A DNA stretch of 64,000 nt from the NCBI GenBank assembly GCA_009103225.1, contig RHPI01002090.1, positions 1,674,707 to 1,738,706 of the forward strand, read 5' to 3'. Positions within the stretch are counted from its first letter, which is position 1, and every line of letters starts with the position of its first letter. This DNA is from Chlorokybus atmophyticus. Lineage: Eukaryota > Streptophyta > Chlorokybophyceae > Chlorokybales > Chlorokybaceae. Position numbers and translations under genes: made by a program. This document shows, piece by piece, positions 50,190 to 62,716 of the stretch. The notes below the pieces were generated by a model. The model made no database searches and had not been told where the DNA came from. It saw nothing but the letters and a program-made list of their open reading frames with translations.

Positions 50190-52166
50190 CTGCCAGCACC
50201 CTTTTACCGTCCGCATGTGGACACAGCACTTCAGTACCCCCGAAGAATCTCTTGGCAGCTGGTAAAATTCCTTTCGGGCTCCCACGTGTTGGGCTCAACA
50301 CCATACCCTTTTCATTTTACCAAGTAAGACGGCGCGCATCAGCGTCGAGGCTTACGGTGACTCAGGATTGCTTTCACTATACTAAAAAGTATCGTCGCCG
50401 TCCACTGCAACGGTGGGTGGAGGAGGTTGAACCCGACCGTCAGAACACAATACGGTTTCAGTACTCTCACATGAAACACATTGTGAATGCGTATCGACTT
50501 TGACAAGTCCAAATCATACGCGTAAGTGCCGACCCGATCGGTCGCTTTAAAAGGGCTTATCCAACGAGGGAAAAACTTGAGAGTACCCACTCCCTTGATG
50601 GATATCTTTTTGGTGCTCAGAAGCATCGAACAACCCTCATCGTGGTTGGCCTCTCTACGATGCGCATCAGCTTGGGCTTTTTATCGCTGCGCGCAAACAG
50701 TCTTTTGCCAACGCTAACCTATCATGCATGGCCAAAGCCATCTCGCGCGCTGCAGGTACGAGTCATGTCAGCAGCGGGCAACTGGATACTTGCAGGACTT
50801 AGTAATTTAAGTTATTTAAGAAAAACGGAGATTCCTGCACACTCTCTTGCCATGCATTTTTAATGGTGAACTCAGCCATTGAAAGATAGACATCCCAATC
50901 ACTCTGGTTCCGACTCACATAATGCCGAATGGTTTCCTCGATCACTTGATTGGCACGTTTAGTCTGACCATCCGTTTGCGGATGATTAGCTGTGCTCATA
51001 TTCTGTTGAATTTATAGGAAGCTGCATAGCGACTTTCAGAATTGAGCCACAAATCGCACATCGCGATGAGACACAAAGTTGCAGGGCAAGCCATGCAACT
51101 TAAACACATACGCGACAAAAACCATTGCTAACTCACGGGAGACTATTTTCGTGTGACAAGGGACAATGTGAACCAGTTTGGTTAAACGGTCCACAAACCG
51201 CAACCGCAGTGTGACCTAATGCTGTCTCTGGGAGCTTGGTAATCAGGTCCATACTCACACTTTCCAATCTGCCATTAGGAACAGGCAATGGTCGCAGCAA
51301 CCCGCTGGGTTGCTGACGTAGCAGCTTGTCACGCTAACATTTGTCACACGTGTCCACATAATGCTTTACGTCAACAGGCAACGATGGCCACCAATACAAC
51401 TGTTGCGCTGCCTTGACAGACTTGCGACTGACAAAGTGCCCAGCGTATGGTGGATCGTGTACATCAGCTATGCATTTCACACGCAACTCGGCATGGTTAG
51501 GTATCACCAAGCTGGTGCCCACGTAGTACAAATTGTCAATGTTCTTTTGCATGTTCTCTTCTGAAGAGAAGCATGGGTCTGAAGCATACCCTTCCACAGC
51601 TTGCACAACTTCATTGTTTGGAGACAATGTACTGCGTGTCGCAAGCAATTGCGCACGCATACCTGCCAACAATGACGGACATCGACTCAGAGGATCAGCA
51701 ACATTGCTTTTGCCTGGCCGGTATACCCATACAAAAGTAAACCGGAAAAGGAACTTATTCCAGCGAGCTTGTCTACGTGACAAGTTTTGCTATGTCGAGA
51801 AGTACACCAATGCATTATGAATAGTCACCATTGTGAATTGAACCCCCTCCAAGTAACATTGCCATGTTTTCAGAGCATGTACTATGCCAAGCAACTCTAG
51901 TTGAGTGGTAGTGTAGTTCACCTCTGCAAGGATGAACTTCCTTCTCTCATAAGCATATCGTCTGCCATCTTGCAACAGTACTGCACCACCCACCCACCAC
52001 ACCCAAGGGTGGACGCATTGCTAACCATGGTGAAGTGCATGTCCCAGTTGAGCAATGCTATCACTGGAGCTGAAGTCAAAGCTAGCTTCACTTGCATAGC
52101 AGCTTGTTGTTCAGCTGTCGACAAAAATGGAGCGTTTTTTTGCAACAGTTTTGTCAAGGGCACCAC
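50190..52166 (-). pseudogene. Element 1: RNase H, integrase and chromodomain remains
   Basis: RNase H fragments are at ~52140-51790, the zinc-binding and core integrase region at ~51783-50800, and the GPY/F-like module at ~50626-50400 (RIHNVFHVRVLKPY). After this comes chromodomain-like sequence. Frames are broken repeatedly between 51334 and 50626. In RNase H the first aspartate position reads VSNAS. No functional enzyme can be read. Confidence 0.85.
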
Positions 52167-53651
52167 GTCGCAAAATGTTTCCCTTGCCGGCCGACTGAAT
52201 ATTGGCAACGGCCGTGCACCTGAGGATACTTTTCTAGACTGTCGACCTTCAGTCTATCGGCGATCTCGATACAGGGACCTGAGCATAACGGCCGTCATCA
52301 GTAGTTGGCGGCCGTCTGCATGAAGGGACTGACTCTAATTAATAGGCGCCTGTCAGGTACTCAACAGTTAAGTAAAGGGGACTTGACCTAACCAACAGGT
52401 AATTGACCGGTATCTATCAGTTAGGTACGGGCGAATGTACGCTAACTGAGCGAAATTGTCAAGTACCTTAAGGTACCTACCGATAATGATGTGTACCTTT
52501 ATAAGCACCTGCTGGTACCGCTCAGTTAGGATTGGGTGTCACATGTGATTGTCGTCATCAGCTGTGCAAGAATGCGTAACAAATCATAAAAACAAAAAAA
52601 TAAATAATTTACAATGTAAAATGCTGAGCTACTACTACTACTGCTAGTACAACTAGACTACCACTACTGCTACCACTACCACTACTGCTACTACTACCTT
52701 AGGTACTACTGCTAGTACTACCCTTATACTGAGCTGCGGCTCCTGCACGGCCCGCTCCAGCTCCGCCGCCGCCGTTCTTTCTCCGCCGCCGCTGCCGCTG
52801 CCTGGCCTGGTCTGGCCTAGCCTGGCCGCTATAACGCAAGGAGGGTGGTTAGATGGCATGCGGTGTTGCGTGTAGTACAACGTTAGACAGCAACCAAGCT
52901 TACACCTACTGTCCGCCGCCGCCGCCGCCGCCGCCCACAAACGCTCTGTTCAACTTAAAGCCGTTGAGCGTTTGAATAACTTGGGCAGCCCAAGTTATTC
53001 AAACGCGTTGTTAAAACGTGACTCGCAACGGCATTATCGTGCCATTGCGACAATGGCACTGTTCGTACCATTGACATAGTACGGCGGCTGCATTGTACCA
53101 GCGTCTCGACTTGCCGGCCGGTACAACCGTCCCGACTTGCCGACCTTTAGGGACCGGCGGTCACTTGCTTATTATACTTGACACACAATAAATAGGTTGC
53201 CGCCGCGTTAAGTGCACGACCGACGATCGACCGTCATTAATAAACGCGGTAAGGTCACCTGATAGGGACTAACGGTGACTGGCTTGCCAAAGTAGGCAGG
53301 CCGTCGCGCATACTTTTCGACGGTCAGGGTACGACCGACGGTCGGCCGTCACTGTATGTGACCAAAACGTGACTTATCTGCTATACGGATAGGTCGCCAT
53401 CGCGCAAATGGGTTTAAGGTGACGACCGACAATCGGCCGTCACCTTTAAGTGCAGTGTTGCCGTCACAGGCAGGCCGCCGCCGATTGTACTTATCGGTTG
53501 ACCGCTTGCCGTCGGTATACGTTGCTTGATAGTAACGGCCGTCCTAAAAAGTCCCGTTATAGACCAATCCGTTACGTCACGTAGGGTCAGGCAGGGTCAG
53601 GCACCCGTCAGTCCCTCAATCCCTTGTCAGTCACCATGTAAACTTTGCAAT
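52167..53651. mobile_element. GTCGCA-type DNA element, copy B
   Basis: This 1485-bp unit is homologous to 11923-13431. It starts GTCGCAAAATG and ends TTTGCAAT. Flanks GCACCAC (52160-52166) and GCACAAC (53652-53658) look like an imperfect target duplication. The gypsy sequence on both sides matches a continuous stretch of element 2 near 59710-59745, so the insertion boundaries are well placed. A CTACTA-rich tract at ~52628-52710 and GCC repeats at ~52913-52934 lie inside. Confidence 0.82.
52968..53006. repeat. 19-bp hairpin in DNA element copy B
   Basis: GCGTTTGAATAACTTGGGC pairs with GCCCAAGTTATTCAAACGC around a single A. Compared with copy A, one G-C pair is replaced by A-T on both arms. 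The outer 8 pairs of copy A are lost. Confidence 0.92.
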
Positions 53652-53659
53652 GCACAACT

Positions 53660-55295
53660 GTAGAATACCCCATCATACACTTGCGAAAGTAGTTTGCCAA
53701 TCCCAAGAATGATTGCAGGTGATGTATACTCTTAGGTTGAGGCCAATCTTTACACCTTGCACCTTGCAAGGGTCAGGTTTAACATCCGCACCGCTCACAA
53801 TGTGCCCCAAGAATGGCAACTCCGTTTTCCAAAAGTCACACTATGCAAGGTTGGCAAACAAGCGACGTGTATGCAGTAAGGCAAACACCGCTTCCAAGTG
53901 CTGCTTATGCACTTTCTTGGTTTTACTGAAGACAATGATGTTATCCAAGTAAGCCATAACATACTTGCCAAGTATGCCACCAAAAATCTTATTTATTTCC
54001 TTCTGAAACATTGCGGGCGCATTAGTTAGTTTCAAAGGTAACACTTTGTACTTGTAATGGCTTGAAGGTGTTCTAAATGCTGTCTTGTAAACATCAGAAG
54101 GATGACTCCGGATTTAATTGTACCCACTTGTCAGGTCCAGGGTACTGAAGTACGGATTTTCCCACAGTTTATCAAACACATCATCAATTCGTGGTAACGG
54201 GTATCGATTCTTTACCGTGATCTTGTTCAACACGGTAATCCACACACATGCGTAGCTTTTCCATTCTTGTTCATCACAACAAAATGGGCGCGCTAAAGGG
54301 TGAAGAACTCGGTTCAATCAATCCCTTTTGTAATAATTCCTTGATCTGAGTTTTCATTTCCCTCTCCCTCTCGCGGGTGCTCAGCCTATATATAAGCCGA
54401 AACGGAGGCTCACTACTCAAAAACGAGTGGTATAGTGTTTCCGACACCTCGATCAGGAGATAAGCCTAGCAACTCATCTGAGAACACATCTTAGTAATTC
54501 TTAATGATGTCTGCAACACCTTTTGCCCGGCATAAAGTCGTCAGATGATGTCAAGTGGACAAGAAAAGCATGTGTGTTTGTGCGCACCGCACCTTTCACT
54601 TGCAGTGCAATGAGTAGCGCAGGGTCGAGCTGCTTGTGCTCCAAGCTATGTGACCCTTTCACAGACAATGTTACACGCTTACGACCTTTCTTTACTGTGC
54701 ATAGGCGTGCGCCGGTATCCAGTGTTATTTTGATATTTTCCTGCCATTCCTGTTCTAATACTACATCAACACTTGATATGTTGATGGATACTACTATGAA
54801 AGTAAGAGTGGCATGATAATTACCAAAGATTACCTTCATTTTCATCTCCCCTTTTACTGGCAACGCACCCCCTGCACCGGCAGCTGAAAATGCTGAGGGT
54901 TTACACGCTATCTTGTTGCGCACAACGCAGTGTTCCTCAACGAAGTTGTGTGTTGCACTAGTGTTAATCAAGGACGAACTGTTTACACCTTGCATTGTGC
55001 CACCGAATGTCCACAACAGGGGTACCACCCGTCCTTGAAATGTAGCCAAGAGTCCGTGACTAATGCGAGGGTTGATTAATATTGCCGACAATCGTACTAT
55101 CCCTGCTTCACGCTTGCTAAATTGCTTCAGCACAGTACCCCCCCGAGTATGCTTGGACCATGGGCTATGATACTTTGGCATCATCACCACCATACTCAAC
55201 GTGTTGTGCTTCTTTTGCAACTCAATCACTGCATGCAACACAACGGTTAGCATGTTGAATTCCACATGTACCAGCACACAAGCGCTCTCTTCCAT
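53660..55295 (-). pseudogene. Element 1: protease and reverse transcriptase remains
   Basis: The reverse transcriptase palm motif reads YLDN (near 53945) instead of YLDD, and the protease active site reads NTS in place of DTG (near 54960). Frameshifts and stops also interrupt the region. Framework blocks such as RYPLPRIDDVFDKL remain readable. Confidence 0.85.
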
Positions 55296-55481
55296 TTTTT
55301 AACACCAAAAAGTGGCAACTTGTCATGTGCTTGCCATGCATGTGTCATCACATGCACTTGGGACAGATTATCAAACCAGTTTGCTGCAAGCATCTTAAGC
55401 AATTGGCTATTAACCATCTCTACACCAGTCACGGCGTACTCCTATTCAACCTTCTTGGCTTTGCCCTTCGCCTTGATAGGG

Positions 55482-56126
55482 CAGTTCTTTGCAATGTGGC
55501 CCGCCTAATGACAGACGTAACAAATACGAGCCGCAGCAGGTGTAGCACCACCTGCAGATGTGCCACCAGTGTAAGGCATGAATGTCTTCGCCTTTTTTGC
55601 CGTGTGCGCAGTGGGCTAGGGGTAACGCTTTCCTCCCACCCCCTGCGGCTTAGCCGCAGACGCCACATGTGTCTTCTCCTGCACTGTGTCATCACTGTAT
55701 AGATACACGCTCAACTTCTGCAGGTTGGCCATGTCCTCAGGAAACCAAGGAAGTCCCGTTGCCGTGTTGTATTGCAGCTGATTGCGCACACGCGCGTCTA
55801 AGCCGCGCTTGTACAATTTCTACTGCTTAGCCTTGTCCATGGGCATGAGGCCACTGTTCACGCGACCCACCAATGCTTGGAACTCCTGCAGATAGATTGA
55901 AGCCGCCGGGCCATTCTGTCGCAACTTCTTGAGCTTGTTGCGAGCCTAAGTAGCCGGATCCATGCCATAGCGCTCCACAAGGAACTTGAATAGCGCTTCC
56001 ACTGTTTTGGCTGCACCATCCTCTGTTTGCCTCGCCCACTTGGCGAGAGCATCAGATGGCATGAGCAACTCAGCAACAGCAATGTGCTCACCAACTGGGC
56101 GCTTCGGTGGTCAAGCATGGCTCAAT
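55482..56126 (-). pseudogene. Element 1: 3' part of gag with zinc knuckle
   Basis: A CCHC zinc knuckle (CYVCH, a stop, then AGHIAKNC) is read on the minus strand of 55521-55482, with an in-frame stop inside the knuckle. More frameshifts lie toward 56126, where element 2 interrupts the gene. Confidence 0.8.
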
Positions 56127-56469
56127 TGTAACGGATTGCTACCGCTATGCGGTTCCCCGCCTTTATTTAATGAGAAATAAGGGTCCCAACGGGATAAACA
56201 CAGCCATTAGAGTCGTATGAGGGCCTTTATCCTTTATAGGTTATAATTAGGGGTTATGTTATGCAACACCAATATCAACTTGAGACTCATGTCTCTACTG
56301 AGACATGAGTCTCAAGTCGATATCGGCCGCATGGCGACGCTGCTAACGCAGCGACCGCCATAGCTAGGGGATCTTTCAATCCCTTGGCTGCTAACGGCGG
56401 CGGCGACGTTGCTGTGGTGGTTGTGTTGGGGTAGGGGATTAAAGGGGCGGTAGCACCCCCCTTCTTACA
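56127..56469 (+). repeat. 5' LTR of element 2
   Basis: 343 bp, starting TGTAACGG and ending CTTCTTACA. It contains an internal palindrome near 56285-56315 (GAGACTCATGTCTC and its reverse). Confidence 0.92.
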
Positions 56470-56471
56470 TT

Positions 56472-56483
56472 TGGTATCCGAGC
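56472..56483 (+). other. Primer binding site of element 2
   Basis: TGGTATCCGAGC starts two bases after the LTR and differs at one position from TGGTATCAGAGC, the plant retrotransposon site complementary to the 3' end of initiator tRNA-Met. Confidence 0.85.
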
Positions 56484-57340
56484 GAGGGCCTGGGGGGGGC
56501 GGCGGCGGAGCGCAGAGGCGGCAGTCGGCACTGCTCAGTGCCGACGTCAGGCCGGCGGCTTGACAGCGGCGGCAGCTAGCAGCCGCTACCCACTGGGGTG
56601 GGTAGTAGTAGTTGTTGGCTAGTTGTTGTTGTTGTATAATTGTATAGTTGTATAGTGCTGCTGTTGGTGTAGCCTTGCCTTGCCTTGCTTGCTTAGCCTA
56701 GCCTAGCTTGCCTAAGCATAGCTTGTTAGTGTGAAGGGGAGGCGGCCACTCAGGCAGCCTCACCTCAAATATTGCATCCCAGCACATCATTGTAATTTAA
56801 ACTATCACATAATTACATGTGAGTGTGCTCGTGGTTGGGGCTGCCACCACGTGGATTCGTGGTGGTGTAAGGGGGGGTTGTGGTTGTTTACACTTCTCCC
56901 ACCCCAAGAAAGCAATCTAATGCCAACTTGGGCTGTTTTGGCTGCTATTCAGTGCAGTAGGGCTGCCAGAATCATTGTGGGCGGTCGATATCAAACCCTC
57001 GACTCACAACTTGTTGACATCAGCCTGTAGGGCTAATTCAACAAGAGTTAGGCACCTTTTGTGTCATTTACAATCGTGAGTTGAGCAGGGTTGTACAAAG
57101 TGAAAACTTTGAGTTGTTGTAGCCTGCGAACCGTCACGTGGATTCACGTACGGTTTGTTTACAAGCAAGCGTCTTGTTGAGAGGTGTTGGGCGGTCATTT
57201 AACGTGCTGTTTAGCCCAAGTATAGCACCTTGAAATCAACGAGAAAGAAACAACAAATTTTGACACTTTCAGAGTGCTCAACTCGTGTGCTTGTGCAGTT
57301 GTGCACTTGCAACTTATTGACGGCTTGTCTCCTTGGGCAG
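56484..57340 (+). other. Leader of element 2
   Basis: Non-coding leader between primer site and gag. It shares sequence with the minus strand of ~63720-63960, which is the leader of element 1. Confidence 0.6.
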
Positions 57341-58203
57341 ATGTCTTACCAAGGAGAGGAAGGCGGCATGTATCATGAGGATTCATCCTATGAGCCATCA
57401 AGTGATGAGGAAGTGAAGCACTCGAAAACGAGTGGTGGTTACAATATTGATGTCAGCGAGGAGGAAGAAGCCAAGTCCAAGAGTGGTGAAGCTTCTTCAA
57501 AAAAGTCCTCTTATGACGAACAACCTATGGACGCTCAGAGCATCACCGGGGCGGCATAGCGAAGTATTAATCAGAGCGTGAGGCTCTTCTTGCCGCACAC
57601 CCCCAGCTTCGCAAGGAAGTGTGGGATGAGTGGGCGCAGCAAGTCCGTAATGCATATGAGACGGACTTCGCGGCACTCCCGTGCGCAAGCAAGGAGATGG
57701 TGATTCGCATGATCGAGCACGAGTTGACGCGTAATGTACCGCAACTCATGCGCACAGATCTAGCAGTGGCCGCTCTTATGGCCACTTATAACAAACTAGG
57801 CCCGTATCCAGGCCAGAGGATGGCGTTCGAGGCTCTCACCTTATTGACGGTGGAAACTCAGAAGCGTTGCAAGGACCTCTTCTGGTGCTTAGGGCCTGAG
57901 CTGGAGGAGAGGTTAGCTCGAGAAGAGCGCTTGACTGCACGCCTCAATGCTATGCAGTCCCAGTTGGTGGCATTATGCCAGCAGGTGGCCGGGGCTATCA
58001 CAACTGTAGCAGGGACATCAATTGGCCTACCCGTCACAGCGCTGAACAAGCCCGAGAATTTCAAGCCCAATGGGGCTGTGAACATTCATAATTGGGTGGT
58101 GAATGTGAAGCGCTACTTGGCTGCACTTCAGCGACCAGTTAGTGAGCATACATCTGTTGCTGAGCATGTTGCTGAGCATACATCTGTTTCTGACCATGGC
58201 TAA
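57341..58203 (+). pseudogene. Element 2 gag (frameshifted)
   Basis: It starts MSYQGEEGGMYHED and is stopped at 57559. It resumes in another frame from ~57600 (MWDEWAQQVRNAYETDF) to 58203 and ends in a short repeat, EHTSV. The middle ALNKPENFKPNGAVNIHNWV is shared with element 1's gag. The zinc knuckle is missing, so the 3' end of gag seems deleted. Confidence 0.85.
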
Positions 58204-58359
58204 AGCATACTCGGGGGGGAACTGTGTTGAAACAATTCACAAAGCGTGAGACGGGGACAGTGCGGTTGTCAGCTGTATTGATTAACCCACGCATCAGTCA
58301 TGGAATCTTGGCTACCTTTTAAGGGCGAGTAGTACCTTTATTGTGAACCTTCACAGGCA

Positions 58360-61300
58360 CGGCACAGGGTATTACTAGCTCGTTCTTGAATGACACCGGG
58401 GCAACGCATAACTTCATCGAAGATAAACATAAATGGGTTATGCGCAACAAGATAGCGTGTAAACCCTCAGCCTTCTCAGCTGCTGGTGCTGAAAGTGCGT
58501 TATGAGTTAAAAGTGAAATCGAGTTGAAAGTTAAGATTGGTAGTTATCAAGCCAACTTAACTTGCATTATTGTACCCATTGACATAGCTGGTGTTAATGT
58601 GGTATCTGGGCAGAAATGGCAAGCTCAAGTGTCTATAACATTAGATACTGCTGCACGGTTGTGCACAGTAAAGAAGGGACGTAAGGGCATCACTTTGTCC
58701 GTGCAAAGGTCGCATAGTTTGGAATACAAGCAAATTGACCTTGCGTTACTTACGGCGCTTCAAGTGAAGCGTGCGTTACGTAAAAATACACCTGCTTTTC
58801 TAATGCACTTAACATGGAGTGATGATGTAGTGCCTGGCAATACAGGAGGTGTGGCGGACATCATTGAAAAGTTTCAGGATGTGTTCTTAGATGAGTTGCC
58901 GGGCTTGCCCCCTGATCAAGGTGTCAGGCACACAATACCTTTAATTCCTGATAGTGAGCCTCTATTTTGGCCTATAATTAGGTTGAGCCCTCGTGAGAGG
59001 GGGGAAATGGAAACACAGATAAAAGAGTTATTGGAAAAGGAATTGATTGAATTAAGCTCTTCACCCTTTAGCGCACCCATTTCGTTTGTTATGAAAAAGA
59101 ATGGGAAGTTGCGCATGTGTGTGGATTATCGTGCTCTAAACAAAACACCTATACAAAACAGATACCCGTTGCCAAGGATTAATGATGTGTTTGACAAGTT
59201 GTCCGGGAATGCGTATTTTGGTATGCTAGACTTGACAAGTGGCTATCATCAAATCCAGATTCATTCTTCAGATGTCTATAAGACGGCATTCAGATTACAT
59301 ACGGGCCATTATCATAATACAAAATGTTACCTTTGCAATTGACTAACTTACTCAAGCACCCGATGTGTTTAGAAGGAAATGAATAAACTTTTCGGTGATA
59401 TGCTTGGTCAACATGTCATGATATACTTGGATGACATCATTGTCTTTAGTAAAACAAAGGAAGATTATAGGCAACACTTGAAAGCGGTGTTTGCAAGATT
59501 GCGCAAGCATCGTTTGTTGGCAAATCTCACCAAGTGTATTTTTTGTAAAACGGAGTTGCCCTTTCTTGGTCACATTGTGAGTGGTGCGGGTATCAAACCT
59601 GACCCTGGCAAAGTGCAGATTGTGAAAGAGTGGCCCCAACCTCAAAATGTCCATCAATAAAGGTCGTTTTTAGAGTTGGCAATTTACTTTCGCAACTTGC
59701 GAAACTTGAAGTTCATGATGGGGTACTCAATAGTTGTCATGCCTTTAACCAAATTGTTGCGTAAAGATGCCCCGTTCACTTGGACAACAGCACAAGAAGT
59801 TGCTATGCAAAAGGTGATGTTGGCTTAAAATCAGCGCCGGTGTTAGCACTGCCAAATTGGGACAAACACTTCACAGTGGTCAGTGTCGCATCAACATTTG
59901 GGTGTGGTGCGGTACTGTTGCAAGATGGCAGACCTTGTGCTTATGAGAGTAGGAAGTTCATTCCTGCAGAAGTGAACTACACTACGACAGAGCAAGAACA
60001 ATTGAGTATAGTTCATGCTCTTGAAACATGGAGATGTTACTTGGAGGGTGTTCAGTTCACTGCTGTGACTGATCACAACCCGTTGGTGTATTTCTCAACA
60101 CAGCAAAACTTGTCGAGACGGCAAGCGTGCTGGAATGAGTTTTTGTCCAGGTTCACCTTTGATTGGTGTATCGGCCGAGCGGAACCAATGTGGCTGACCC
60201 TTTGAGTCGTTGACCGTCATTACTAGCGGTGATGCGCGTGCAGTTACTTGCGACACGCAGCACATCGTCTCCCGATGATGAGTTTGTGCAAACTGTTGTA
60301 CAGGGATACGCTTTGGACCCGTGGTTTTCTATTACAGGCAACTTACAAAAGTTTGACAAACGTGACAATCTGTATTACATGAGCAACAGTTTGGTGATAC
60401 GTGACCATGCTGAACAGCGTGTAAAATGCATTGCGGATATACACGATTCACCTTATGCTAGGCACTTTGGTAGTCGCAAGACCACTAAGGCAGTGCAACA
60501 GTTGTATTGGTGGCTATCGTTGCTTGCTGATGTGAAGCGGTATGTGGACACATGTGACAAATGTCAACGTGACAAACCATTACGTCAAAAGCCCGCTGGG
60601 CTACTGCGGCCGTTACCACTTCCTGACAGTAAGTGGGAAAGTGTGAGTATAGACCTTATCACTGAGCTCCTTGAGACAGCATTGGGTCATACTGCGGTTG
60701 CAGTATTTGTGGATCGTTTGACCAATATGGTTCACATTGTTCCTTGCCGTACGGAGATAGGCTCCCGTAATCTAGCAATGGTTTTTGTCGCGTCAGTGTT
60801 CAAGTTGCATGGCTTGCCTCACATTATTGTCTCCGACCGTGACTCGAGGTTTGTGGCTCAGTTTTCGAAGTCACTATGCAACTTCCTGCAGATACAGCAG
60901 CACATGAGTACCGCTTATCATCCGCAGTTTGATGGTCAGACTGAACGCGCCAATCACATGATTGACGAAACATCCGTCATTATGTGAGTCTAAATCAGTC
61001 TGATTGGGATATTTATCATCTAATGGCTGAGATCGCGATTAAGAATGCATGGCAAGAGAGCGTGCAAGAAACTCCGTTTTTTTTTTTAAATTACCGAGTG
61101 CATTTACAAAGTCTTGCGAGCATTAAGTTGCCGGCTAACGACTTGACTCGCGTGCCTGCAGCGCGCAAGATGGCTGCGGCCATGCAAGACAGGTTAGCGT
61201 TGGCAAAGAGCTGTTTGCGTGCAGCGCAAGACAGACAGAAAGCCCAAGCTGATAAGCATCGTAGGCACGCCGACTATGATGTGGGCAATTCGGTGCTTTT

Positions 61301-61750
61301 AAGCACTAAAAACATATCCATCAAGGGACTGGGTACCCGAAAGTTTTTCCCTCGCTTGATGGGCCCCTTCAAAGTGGTTAATCGGGTCGGCACTTACGCG
61401 CATCGTTTGGAGTTACCACAATCCATGCGTATACATAACGTGTTTCATGTGAGTGTACTGAAACCGTACCGTTCAGACGGTCGGGTTCAACCTCCTCCAC
61501 CCCCCTGTCGTAGTGGATGGCGATAATATTTTTGAGTACGAGGTGGAAGCAATCCTGAGTCACCGTAAGCCCCGACGCGGACGCGCGCCAACTTACTTGG
61601 GGGGGGGTGAAATGGAAAGGGTATGGTGTTGAACACAACACGTGGGAACCCGAAAGGAATCTTACCAACCGCCAAGAGATTCTTCGGGCGTACTGGAGTG
61701 ATGTGTCCGCACACAGACGGTAAAAGGGTGCTGGCAGACATCTTTACCGC
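58360..61750 (+). pseudogene. Element 2 pol: protease, reverse transcriptase, RNase H, integrase, chromodomain (broken)
   Basis: The protease site FLNDTGATHNF (~58385) keeps DTG. Reverse transcriptase (~58830-59660) has RYPLPRINDVFDKL and YLDD intact, but the frame is broken near 59340-59380. RNase H is at ~59740-60205, with its first aspartate position reading VSVAS. Integrase (60229-60987 and 60984-61526) has a zinc-binding part ending CDKCQRDK, a D-D-E core (SIDLI, VSDRDSRF, QTERANH) and the GPY/F-like VFHVSVLKPY. A chromodomain follows near 61525-61710 and is frameshifted by an expanded G-run at ~61600. The domain order and chromodomain place it with chromoviruses. Confidence 0.9.
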
Positions 61751-61832
61751 TTCGGCCCTGGTTCTTTTCTCGCTTAGGTTTTCAGTGCTCACGGTGGGGC
61801 CTTGCTAACCCTTCAATGAGGACATTGAAACT

Positions 61833-61845
61833 AAGTGGGGGGGAA
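61833..61845 (+). other. Polypurine tract of element 2
   Basis: AAGTGGGGGGGAA sits immediately before the 3' LTR, the usual place for plus-strand priming. Confidence 0.88.
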
Positions 61846-62711
61846 TGTAACGGAGTGCTACCGCTATGCGGTTCCCCGCCTTTAATCAATGAGAAATAAG
61901 GGTGTCACAGCCCTCGACTCGACCACAAAAGAAAAGGCTTGGTGCTTTTATGGTCGATTTGTGGTAATTCAATGTACCTTCCCGTTACATTCCCCCCCAC
62001 TTACGAACGCTGACGTCCTCGGCAGCTGGCTCCCATAAGCTGGGGAATCATCTCAGGGGTCTGATTAGGGTCGGTCACCGGCCCCACCACCCAAGGACCG
62101 GCCAATTTAGGCCCATACCGGTCAACGCGAGCATAGCGCACTGCTGCCGGCCCCACAGGTCGCATCGCGACAGGCAAGTCGCGCCCTGCCGCGCTGACTG
62201 AAGGCCGGCACGATTGCCTTTAGGCAAGTCGCAACCCATCGATGATGGCACTTATGAAGTGACCATTTACGATGTAACTGGATCGAGAAACAACGACCAC
62301 GGAATTCGTGTGCAAGGTAGGAATCAAACCCGGGTCTCAAGCTCCGATGATCAATGTCACATCCCACTTGACCACAAAAGACTTGGTGCTTTTATGGTCG
62401 ATTTATGGTAAATTATTGTACCTTCCCGTTTCAAAGGGTCCCAACGGCATAAACACAGCCATTAGAGTCGTATGAGGGCCTGTATAGGCCCTAATAAGGT
62501 GTTATGTTAGGTAACACCGATATCGACTTGAGACTCATGTCTCACATGAGTCTCAAGTCCATATCGGCCGCATGGCGGCGCTGCTAACGCAGCGACCGCC
62601 ATAGCCAGAAGATCTTCCGATCCCCTGGCTGCCAGCGGCGGCGGCGACGTTGCTGTGGTGGTGGTGTTGGGGTAGGGGATTAAAGGGGGCGGTAGCACCC
62701 CCCTTCTTACA
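61846..62711 (+). repeat. 3' LTR of element 2, split by a nested insertion
   Basis: LTR sequence runs 61846-61902 and resumes at 62434-62711. Both pieces align with the 5' LTR. The break carries an AAGGG duplication. Confidence 0.92.
61903..62433 (-). mobile_element. Miniature terminal-repeat retroelement (TRIM-like), copy B
   Basis: This 531-bp element has terminal repeats at 61903-61989 (87 bp) and 62355-62433 (79 bp). It is flanked by exact AAGGG duplications (61898-61902 and 62434-62438). It is homologous to 14695-15216 throughout, including the tRNA-like segment (near 62318-62332) and the polypurine-like tract after the first repeat. The T-arm is mutated here (GGAATCAAACC). Confidence 0.9.
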
Positions 62712-62716
62712 TCAAT

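Larger units (their letters stand above)
56127..62711 (+). mobile_element. Ty3/gypsy chromovirus-type element 2 (complete outline, degenerate)
   Basis: This 6585-bp element includes a 531-bp nested insertion. It is bounded by LTRs and an exact 5-bp target duplication, TCAAT at 56122-56126 and 62712-62716. The order is LTR, primer site, gag, protease, reverse transcriptase, RNase H, integrase, chromodomain, polypurine tract, LTR, the standard gypsy order. It lies within element 1's gag. Confidence 0.93.
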
